A program made the position numbers and the translations under genes. A DNA stretch of 37,770 nt, taken from assembly GCA_021785355.1 (NCBI GenBank), contig JAJYFR010000002.1, forward strand, positions 74,529 through 112,298, given 5' to 3'. Positions within the stretch are counted from its first letter, which is position 1. Each line of letters starts with the position of its first letter. Under the pieces are notes generated by a model. The model worked only from the letters and a program-made list of their open reading frames with translations, did no database searches and had not been told where the DNA came from. This DNA is from a bacterium (lineage in GTDB: Bacteria; Patescibacteriota; Dojkabacteria; JAKAPS01; JAJZLI01). Shown here in pieces: positions 32,071 to 37,770 of this stretch.

Positions 32071-32987
32071 AAAATATCTCACAAATACTAAAAAAAACAA
32101 GAGAAAAAAATAAAATTACCTTAGAAGAGGCATCTTCTAAAACTAAAATACGTATAGAATATTTAGAGGCATTAGAAAAAGGTGAGTTTGAAAAGATACC
32201 TACAATTTCAGCATCTAAAGGTTTTATTAAAATATATTCCAAATTTTTAGGAATAAATTCAGAAGATGCAATTACTCTTTTCAGAAGAGATAATAAATTA
32301 GAAGAAAATCATATGTTAAAGAAAAAGAAGAAGAAGTTAAGAATTAATAGTCTAATCTATAGAAAACTTAATCTTTATCTTTTTTTTCTATTAATAGTAA
32401 TATTTCTATTAATAGTATACGGAATCCATGAATATTTTATATTTATAACACCCCCAAAATTAGATATTTTATACCCTAAAAGTAATATTTTATCTGTAAA
32501 TAAATCTCAAATAGAATTCAAAGGCTCTATAAATCCTGCTAATTTACTTTATATAGATGGAGAAAAAATTCAAAATGTCAGTCTTAATGGTAATTTTTCT
32601 ACTCAAATAGGATTACAAGAGGGTTTGAATAATATACAGATTGATGTGAAAAGTATTCTTGGAGAGACAAACTATAAAAATTATTATATTACATATATAA
32701 ATAAGAAAAAACTCGCACAAGAAAAAAATAATACTTTCTATATAGAAATTAAAAGTAAGAATAATCCTGTATTTATAAATGCAATTGTTCAAAATAAAAC
32801 AATATATAATAAAATTCTAAAAGGAAATGTTACTTTAAAAGGTGTATATAATATAGTTTTGACTACATCTAAATTGCAAAATATATCTTTATACTATAAT
32901 AATAAAAATATTGCTCTTCAAGGATCAGGATTCACGGTTATTGTAATAAAATATAATAAGGGTAAAATAGATATAACAAAGAATTAA
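32067..32987 (+). CDS. RodZ-like HTH membrane protein with extracytoplasmic beta domain
   Basis: A 306-residue protein. Residues 4-65 are a helix-turn-helix of the RodZ type (ISQILKKTREKNKITLEEAS...IRIEYLEALEKGEF). A basic stretch KKKKKKLR (86-93) precedes a membrane helix (104-124), then an outside region with a 'PPKLDILYPKSN' opening and an Ig-like, glucodextranase-B-type repeat (FKGSINPANLLYIDG). RodZ links MreB to the cell wall machinery and sets cell shape; no mreB is in view. It overlaps tatD by 4 bases. Confidence 0.75.
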   Translation: MKNISQILKKTREKNKITLEEASSKTKIRIEYLEALEKGEFEKIPTISASKGFIKIYSKFLGINSEDAITLFRRDNKLEENHMLKKKKKKLRINSLIYRKLNLYLFFLLIVIFLLIVYGIHEYFIFITPPKLDILYPKSNILSVNKSQIEFKGSINPANLLYIDGEKIQNVSLNGNFSTQIGLQEGLNNIQIDVKSILGETNYKNYYITYINKKKLAQEKNNTFYIEIKSKNNPVFINAIVQNKTIYNKILKGNVTLKGVYNIVLTTSKLQNISLYYNNKNIALQGSGFTVIVIKYNKGKIDITKN

Positions 32988-32990
32988 TAT

Positions 32991-33272
32991 ATGAACACAA
33001 TATATAATATAATCATTATAATAGCTTCGTTACTCATAATAGTGATCTTAGTACTTTTAATAAAAATAATATTTGATATTGATCAAAATGTTAGAAAAGG
33101 AAAAGATATTATTGAAAATATAAAAGATATAACTAGTAATACAAAAGAGGAACAAGAAAAAATTCATTCATTTATAGATAATAAAATAGAAAAAGTGAAT
33201 TTTGTAACAAAAATGAAAACAGCAGAAAGTATATTTTCTACCTTATATAAGATAATTAAGAAAAAAAATTAA
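32991..33272 (+). CDS. Small single-pass membrane protein with coiled coil
   Basis: A 93-residue protein: one membrane helix (5-29), then a charged helical stretch (33-75: FDIDQNVRKGKDIIENIKDI...) with heptad-like spacing, as in DUF948-type or division-associated coiled-coil proteins. It follows the RodZ-like gene by 3 bases and precedes the FtsA-like gene, suggesting an envelope or division role by position only. Confidence 0.55.
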   Translation: MNTIYNIIIIIASLLIIVILVLLIKIIFDIDQNVRKGKDIIENIKDITSNTKEEQEKIHSFIDNKIEKVNFVTKMKTAESIFSTLYKIIKKKN

Positions 33273-33293
33273 ACTTTTTTTCTTAATTATGAT
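33254..33293 (+). terminator. Hairpin terminator abutting the FtsA-like gene's -10
   Basis: AATTAAGAAAAAAA (33254-33267) pairs perfectly with TTTTTTTCTTAATT (33275-33288): a 14-bp AT-rich stem with a 7-base loop, overlapping the stop codon of the small membrane protein. Its 3' arm runs straight into TATGAT (33288-33293), the likely -10 of the next gene, 12 bases before its ATG. It may end one unit and start the next. Confidence 0.5.
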
Positions 33294-33305
33294 ATTCTCT
33301 AATAT

Positions 33306-34532
33306 ATGCCTCTTTTTGGAAAAAAAACAAAAGAAGAAGATTTATCTTTTATATCACTCGATATAGGAACAGAGTTTGTAAAAGCTTTAATATGTGATAT
33401 TGAAAATGATAATGTAGTAATACATGGATTTGGAAAAGTAAGACAACCCCTAAATGCTATGAAAGGAGGAGTTGTCACTAATATAAAAAGTGTTGTTACT
33501 ACATGTCAGAAAGCTATTGAGATTGGAATGGATGAAGTTGTAGATATACCTAAAATACCTAAAAAAGTTGTAGTTGGTATTGCCGGAGAATTAGTGAAAG
33601 GTGTAGGTATAAAACTTAATTATGAAAGAGAAAAAGCAGACGTAAAGATTAATGATGAAGAAATAAAAAATATACTTGAATCTGTTCACTCAAAAGCATA
33701 TGAAGAAGCAGTTAAAAAATTTAGTGAATCTACAGGAACAGATAAAACACAAATAAAACTTATTAATGCTACAGTCACTGACACATATATAGATGATTAT
33801 AAAGTATCTACACCTCTTGGCTTTCAAGGAAAAAAAGTTACTCTAAACATATATTTTGTATATACTCCATTAATATTTGCAGGTGCAATTGATGATATAC
33901 TTCAATCCTTAGATTTAAAACCAATAATTATAGCAGTACAACCTTTTGCAATAGCAAGATCTATAAAAGGAGCTAGAGATATCAATTTTGATGCCATAAT
34001 AATAGATATAGGAGGAGGAACAACAGATATAGCTATAATTTCTCAAGGAGCATTCCAAGATACCCAAATGTTTGCTATGGGAGGAAGATCTTTTACAAAA
34101 AGAATTGCATCTGATCTTTCAATCTCGTATGAAGAAGCAGAAAAACTAAAAATTGACTATACTGAACAAGAATTAGAAAAATCTAAATCTTTACAAATAA
34201 GAGATTCTATAAAAAAAGATCTTGATTTATGGATATCTGGAGTAGAAATATCTTTAGAAGAAATTCAAAATATAAAAGTATATCCTGACCAAATTCTTCT
34301 TGCAGGAGGAGGATCTAAACTTGCAGAAATAAGATCCAAATTAATAGAATACCCTTGGTCAGCAATCTTACCTTTTCATAGAAATCCTAAAATCAATTTT
34401 CTCTCTCCAGAAAAAATTGACGGTGTAATTGATAAAACATTAAAATTAACAAAACCTGAAGATGTAACACCTGTTTCTTTAGCAAGAATAGTTTTAGATA
34501 TAATAAAAGATGAAGTTATAATAGCTATATAA
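33306..34532 (+). CDS. FtsA/PilM-like actin-fold ATPase
   Basis: A 408-residue actin-superfamily protein. Phosphate-1 loop SLDIGTEFVKA (17-27); an SHS2-type insert around 87-170 containing VVGIAGELVKG; phosphate-2 IIDIGGGTTDIAI (222-234); adenosine motif LLAGGGSKL (311-319). FtsA tethers FtsZ to the membrane, while PilM does a similar job in type IV pilus assembly. The C-terminus (KDEVIIAI) lacks the clear amphipathic membrane-targeting helix of FtsA, and no ftsZ or pilN is adjacent. The next gene encodes a membrane protein that could replace the anchor. Confidence 0.75.
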   Translation: MPLFGKKTKEEDLSFISLDIGTEFVKALICDIENDNVVIHGFGKVRQPLNAMKGGVVTNIKSVVTTCQKAIEIGMDEVVDIPKIPKKVVVGIAGELVKGVGIKLNYEREKADVKINDEEIKNILESVHSKAYEEAVKKFSESTGTDKTQIKLINATVTDTYIDDYKVSTPLGFQGKKVTLNIYFVYTPLIFAGAIDDILQSLDLKPIIIAVQPFAIARSIKGARDINFDAIIIDIGGGTTDIAIISQGAFQDTQMFAMGGRSFTKRIASDLSISYEEAEKLKIDYTEQELEKSKSLQIRDSIKKDLDLWISGVEISLEEIQNIKVYPDQILLAGGGSKLAEIRSKLIEYPWSAILPFHRNPKINFLSPEKIDGVIDKTLKLTKPEDVTPVSLARIVLDIIKDEVIIAI

Positions 34533-34534
34533 AT

Positions 34535-36313
34535 ATGAAAGATACAAAAGTATTCGTTGATTTAGATGACGAAATAACATTTATAAGTGAAAAGATAATA
34601 AGAACACCAACAAATAGGGTTATATTGGTAGTACCAGAAAGATCTGGAATCATAACCTCTTTAGTTGGATTAAAGATGTTAAGAAAAGTAATTGATAAAT
34701 TTGAGAAAGATGTTGTTATTGTAACTACAGATAAACAAGGGAAAAATATAGCACTTAATGCAGGTTATATCTCTGTTGATAAGATAGGAGAAGTGGATGA
34801 AGATATTTGGAAAGAGTCAGTACGTTTAAAAAAGAGATTACATGATTCACTCATTATGTCTAATAAGATACCTTATAAAGAAGATATCTTTCAATCAGTA
34901 GATAATACAAATGATCTAAAAGAAAATAAAGAAATAATTGTACCTGAAAAAAAAGATGAGACACCTCATAAAGAAAATATAAGAAGAGAAGTGTTTGAAA
35001 ACGAGAAACCTTTGCAAAAATCAAAAAAGATTTCATTTGAAGGTTTTGATTTAATAGCAGGAGGAGATGCAGCTTCATATATAACAGATGATGATATTCC
35101 TATAAAAAAAGATAATAATGAAGAAACAAAAAAACCTATTAATCGTGGAAATTTATTTAAAAGTAGCTTTTATAAAGACACAACTATAAATAATAAAAGA
35201 AATAAACTTATACTTTACATAAGTGTTTTTATAATACTCTTGATATTTATTATTTATTACCTCTTTTTAACAACAGCAAATATATCAATATCAGTTTTAG
35301 GTAAAAATATAAAATCTAACACAAAAATAAATCTTTCATTAAATGTATCTCATATAAACCCAAATACACTTACCATTCCTGCTCAAATATATTCAGCTTC
35401 TGAGTCTGGATCTAATTCTATAAATACTACTGGACAGAAAAATACAGTACAAGGAAATTATGCTTCCGGATCTGTCATATTCTATAATTCAACTAATAGT
35501 GCTGTTACTATACCCTCTAATACTACTTTTACAGATAATAATCAATATTCTTTTACAACAACTAACTCGGTATCTGTACCCGCAGCTCAAAGTAGTATAA
35601 CAGGCGTTCAAAATGGAGCTAGTTCATCTCAAAATGTTAGTCTAAATACAAATACGCCACCTGCAGCCTCAGATACATTTAGTAATCCCAATTATACAGG
35701 AATATTAGCATCTAACCAAAATGCATTCACTCAGGGAAATGCTCAAATAATAAAGCAACAAGTAGTCTCATCTCAAGATTATACTAATTTAGAAAATAAT
35801 CTGTCTCAAAGTTTATTTAAAAGTGGTCAACAAAAATTACTTTCTCAAAATAATAATGTAAATTTAATAAAACAGTCAATAAAAAATATTGTTGTAAATA
35901 AGAGTTTTGATCATCAAATAGGAGATGTAGCTCAAGTACTTAATTTGTCTGAGAACACAAAAACTGAAGCTCAAGGATATATTTCTCAAGATATAACAAA
36001 AGTTATATCTGAAAATATTCAAAATAAAGGAGATCTTATAAAAAATTTAAAATATACTATATTAAATATACAAGTATCTACATTAGGAGAAATACAGATT
36101 AGTCTTTCATATACAGGGAAATTATATAAAAATATAAATAAATCAGAAATAATATCTAAAATAAAAGGAAAATCATTTTCTCAAGCAAGAAGTTATATCA
36201 AAAGTTTAAACAATATTCAAAATATATCTATTACAAGTAATCCCTATATATTCACAATATTAGGCTTCCTACCTTCTAATAGTAATAATATATATATTCA
36301 TATATCTAATTGA
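34535..36313 (+). CDS. Large membrane protein with baseplate-J-like extracytoplasmic domain
   Basis: A 592-residue protein that follows the FtsA-like gene by 2 bases. N-terminal Rossmann-like domain (1-90: RVILVVPERSGIITSLVGLK, then VIVTTDKQGKNIALNAGY), a charged linker (95-220), one membrane helix (about 224-246), and a long Asn/Ser/Thr-rich outside part. The stretch GNYASGSVIFYNSTNSAVTI followed by IPSNTTFTDNNQYSFTT matches the baseplate J/gp47-like module found in Patescibacteria surface proteins. The ATPase-plus-bitopic-protein pair suggests a machine spanning the envelope, for division or for a pilus or injection device. Confidence 0.65.
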   Translation: MKDTKVFVDLDDEITFISEKIIRTPTNRVILVVPERSGIITSLVGLKMLRKVIDKFEKDVVIVTTDKQGKNIALNAGYISVDKIGEVDEDIWKESVRLKKRLHDSLIMSNKIPYKEDIFQSVDNTNDLKENKEIIVPEKKDETPHKENIRREVFENEKPLQKSKKISFEGFDLIAGGDAASYITDDDIPIKKDNNEETKKPINRGNLFKSSFYKDTTINNKRNKLILYISVFIILLIFIIYYLFLTTANISISVLGKNIKSNTKINLSLNVSHINPNTLTIPAQIYSASESGSNSINTTGQKNTVQGNYASGSVIFYNSTNSAVTIPSNTTFTDNNQYSFTTTNSVSVPAAQSSITGVQNGASSSQNVSLNTNTPPAASDTFSNPNYTGILASNQNAFTQGNAQIIKQQVVSSQDYTNLENNLSQSLFKSGQQKLLSQNNNVNLIKQSIKNIVVNKSFDHQIGDVAQVLNLSENTKTEAQGYISQDITKVISENIQNKGDLIKNLKYTILNIQVSTLGEIQISLSYTGKLYKNINKSEIISKIKGKSFSQARSYIKSLNNIQNISITSNPYIFTILGFLPSNSNNIYIHISN

Positions 36314-36605
36314 TAAATTATCTTTCTTAATCTATATACTATATCTGTTGGAGATAAAATATTTTTCTTGAATTATCCAATTAGTACTTAAACCTGAGTT
36401 CGACACTTCAGTATCCAAAAAATTTTAGACTTTTTTTATTTCTAATTCAATGGTAGTTTGAATATTTCCAATACATGTATATACTTTTTTTAATGGGTCT
36501 ATTTCTCCTTTTAGTGATATATCTTTGCTAGACAATATATTTTCTACTTCTTATAAAAGATTTATAAATATAAACGATTTTGATACTTATCAATATCACA
36601 AAGAT

Positions 36606-36940
36606 ATGGATAAACAACAAAAGATTACAATTAGAATTGAGTCTAGCTTTATGGAAATAATAAGAAAGGAGGCTCAAATAAAAAAATCTTCTATTCAGAG
36701 TGTTATTAATAGATTAATAGATAAAGGTATAGATGAAGAAATATATAATAAATCTACCTTTGATGGGATCAGAGAAATAAATAAAGTAATATTAGACAAT
36801 TCTGTAATAGTAAAATGGTATCTGAAGGATGAAGAATCTTCATCTCAGACATCTAAAATATCATATTTCATATTTAATTTATAAATTAGTAAATATATTT
36901 AAAGTAACTAAATATACCCTAAACTTAGTTGATTATTATT
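36606..36940 (+). pseudogene. Decayed VapBC toxin-antitoxin module
   Basis: From the ATG at 36606, a VapB/RHH-like antitoxin (QQKITIRIESSFMEIIRKEA, then SSIQSVINRLIDKGIDEE) runs in the same frame into the opening of a VapC PIN toxin, KVILDNSVIVKWYLKDEES, whose first acidic residue is D in ILDNSVIV. The frame then ends at 36884. In the +1 frame, YHISYLIYKLVNIFKV (around 36860-36910) resembles the next VapC segment, so the toxin has a frameshift and a deletion and lacks the rest of the PIN domain. The antitoxin part may still be made. An earlier in-frame ATG (36525) exists, but the added residues look unrelated. Confidence 0.6.
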
Positions 36941-37662
36941 CTCTTTATAATGACTTTATACAAAGGAGCATCGTGTGCTTTTTTATTTACAGGTACATTC
37001 CCTATTTTTTGTGCAACACTCATACCTTTAGTAACTTTACCAAATACAGTATACATTCCATTTAATTGAGTATCTTTGCCCAAAGTTATAAAAAATTGAC
37101 TACCATTTGTATTTGCACCAGAATTAGCCATTGCTAATACACCTGTAGAAAAAGGTATGGATTTATAAGCAGAAGAATATGTATAACCTTTTTTTACATA
37201 AGCTTTGATTAAAACAGAAGGAATACCCAATGAAACAGCATTGATTTCATCATTGAAAGTATACCCTGGTCCACCACTTCCTGTACCTGTAGGATCTCCT
37301 CCTTGAATAACAAAACCTTTTATAACTCTTTGAAAAATAAGATTATTATAAAAACCACTTTTAGCCAAAAATACGAAGCTATTAACAGTTTTGGGTGCAG
37401 CTTTAGGATATAAAGCTATATTGATATTACCATAATTTGTCTCTATAACACCTGTATATACTTTATTTTTATTAATACAAAAATGAGGATAGGAAGGATA
37501 ACTCTTCACACTAGGCTGATATGTTATATCACAAGCAAATAAAGGTGTAGTAGATTTATTGAAATTTATATAATAAAACAAATATGAAATAACAAAAGCT
37601 ACTACAAATATTAAAAATACATAGAGAGAAATTCTAATTTTACTTATACTTTTATCTTTCAT
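36925..37662 (-). CDS. Membrane-anchored peptidyl-prolyl isomerase (cyclophilin)
   Basis: About 245 residues: a membrane anchor (about 12-33), a linker with two cysteines (FACDI, FCINK), and a cyclophilin domain with FQRVIKGFVIQGGDP (catalytic Arg region), GGPGYTFNDE, GVLAMANSGANTNGSQFFIT and the closing GKVTKGMSVAQKI. It folds exported proteins by proline isomerisation outside the membrane. An insert, IKAYVKKGYTYSSAYKS, lies before GVLAMA. The longer frame begins at a TTG (37701) that is part of the -35 TTGAGA, so the ATG at 37662 is taken as the start. Confidence 0.92.
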   Translation of the reverse strand: MKDKSISKIRISLYVFLIFVVAFVISYLFYYINFNKSTTPLFACDITYQPSVKSYPSYPHFCINKNKVYTGVIETNYGNINIALYPKAAPKTVNSFVFLAKSGFYNNLIFQRVIKGFVIQGGDPTGTGSGGPGYTFNDEINAVSLGIPSVLIKAYVKKGYTYSSAYKSIPFSTGVLAMANSGANTNGSQFFITLGKDTQLNGMYTVFGKVTKGMSVAQKIGNVPVNKKAHDAPLYKVIIKRIIIN

Positions 37663-37672
37663 AACAGATAAT

Positions 37673-37701
37673 ATATTACCATAAAATATAGAGTTTCTCA
37701 A
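37673..37701 (-). promoter_or_regulatory. Promoter of the cyclophilin gene
   Basis: On the minus strand: TTGAGA (37696-37701), 17 bases, TAATAT (37673-37678), 10 bases, ATG (37662). This decides the start codon in favour of 37662. Confidence 0.55.
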
Positions 37702-37735
37702 TTTTATATGTTAAACTTAATTTTATTATAAACCT

Positions 37736-37770
37736 ATGGGAAGAAAGAAAAAATCTAAATTAAAAAAGAT
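37736..37770 (+). CDS. Start of a gene running off the right edge (partial)
   Basis: The ATG at 37736 opens a frame reading MGRKKKSKLKK to the edge, a strongly basic N-terminus. TTATAA-like sequence lies about 6 bases upstream, as in other leaderless starts here. Too little is present to name it; basic openings of this kind occur on DNA translocases (FtsK-type) and on ribosomal or membrane proteins. Confidence 0.35.
   Translation, partial: MGRKKKSKLKK

Noticed and set aside
34860-35078. Minus-strand frame inside the baseplate-J-like gene, and similar short frames inside other genes (for example 8353-8631, 22582-22809, 26047-26322)
   Set aside because: All lie antisense to well-supported genes, with hydrophobic or Ser-rich translations typical of AT-rich shadows and no promoter or family signal.
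36380-36420. A possible second tRNA remnant (GTTCGACAC within CTGAG...TTCAG)
   Set aside because: Only the T-loop-like string fits; there is no acceptor stem, D arm or anticodon arm around it.
37663-37701. TTG start at 37701 for the cyclophilin
   Set aside because: The TTG is part of a -35 hexamer with a -10 17 bases on; the extra 13 residues look like promoter DNA read as codons.
1-37770. Recoded UGA (Gly in SR1/Gracilibacteria or Trp in Mollicutes)
   Set aside because: Many genes end at TGA exactly where the family ends and where the next gene overlaps, and no frame needs UGA read as an amino acid.
1-37770. CRISPR array, insertion sequence or prophage
   Set aside because: No regularly spaced direct repeats with unique spacers, no transposase, integrase or phage structural genes were seen. 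The baseplate-J-like match at 34535-36313 is a single membrane protein domain, not a phage cluster.

Overview
The window is a very AT-rich bacterial chromosome segment (roughly a quarter G+C by eye). Genes are short, tightly packed and often overlap by 4 bases. TGA, TAA and TAG all act as stops, which argues against the recoded SR1/Gracilibacteria lineages. The gene mix points to a small-genome bacterium, most likely a member of the Candidate Phyla Radiation (Patescibacteria): a compact RpoD, a RodZ-like HTH/membrane protein, an FtsA/PilM-like ATPase next to a membrane protein with a baseplate-J-like repeat, an RRM protein beside a DEAD-box helicase, and many Asn/Ser-rich anchored surface proteins. 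This lineage call is an inference from gene content, not from a marker phylogeny.

Layout. (1) 1-1443: the tail of one sensor histidine kinase, a complete second kinase, and tRNA-Asn(GTT). (2) 1444-5190: an accessory island with a BrnT/BrnA toxin-antitoxin pair, a nucleoside phosphorylase, an RHH/RelE-type toxin-antitoxin pair and a DUF3800 protein. The cassettes are separated by copies of a short dispersed repeat, and there is a tRNA-like remnant at the DUF3800 3' end. (3) 5191-8636: two membrane/surface proteins and a two-gene ABC exporter. (4) 8734-10828: a compact four-gene flavin electron-transfer operon (FMN-binding protein, ApbE, small haem-type membrane protein, FAD/NAD(P) reductase). 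(5) 10823-15631: a secreted beta-propeller, a DEAD-box helicase with a structured leader plus an RRM protein and a strong terminator, a 7TM protein, and a TreS-like GH13 enzyme. (6) 15707-21999, minus strand: a surface protein, GtrA, PHP phosphoesterase, GH1 glucosidase, GlsB-like protein, TypA/BipA, a Lys-tailed membrane protein and an ATE-like aminoacyl-tRNA-protein transferase. (7) 22094-26025: a NicO-like metal transporter, a ROK-like protein, OGG1, a membrane protein and an isochorismatase-like hydrolase. (8) 26087-36313, plus strand: rpoD; a 7TM protein with an ATP-grasp ligase fused to a RimB-like retropepsin; metG, tatD, rodZ-like; the FtsA-like protein and the baseplate-J-like protein. 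(9) 36606-37770: a decayed VapBC module, a membrane-anchored cyclophilin, and the first codons of the next gene.

Two themes cut across the window. Many promoters place a TATAAT-like -10 exactly 6 bases before the ATG, or within about 15 bases of it, with no Shine-Dalgarno sequence, so leaderless or near-leaderless mRNAs look common. This also corrects several start codons. The most unusual gene set is 27372-29748, where a stand-alone 7TM domain of the 7TM-transglutaminase family sits with a single-chain fusion of an alpha-L-glutamate-ligase-like ATP-grasp enzyme and a DTGA retropepsin, two activities normally encoded as separate proteins.
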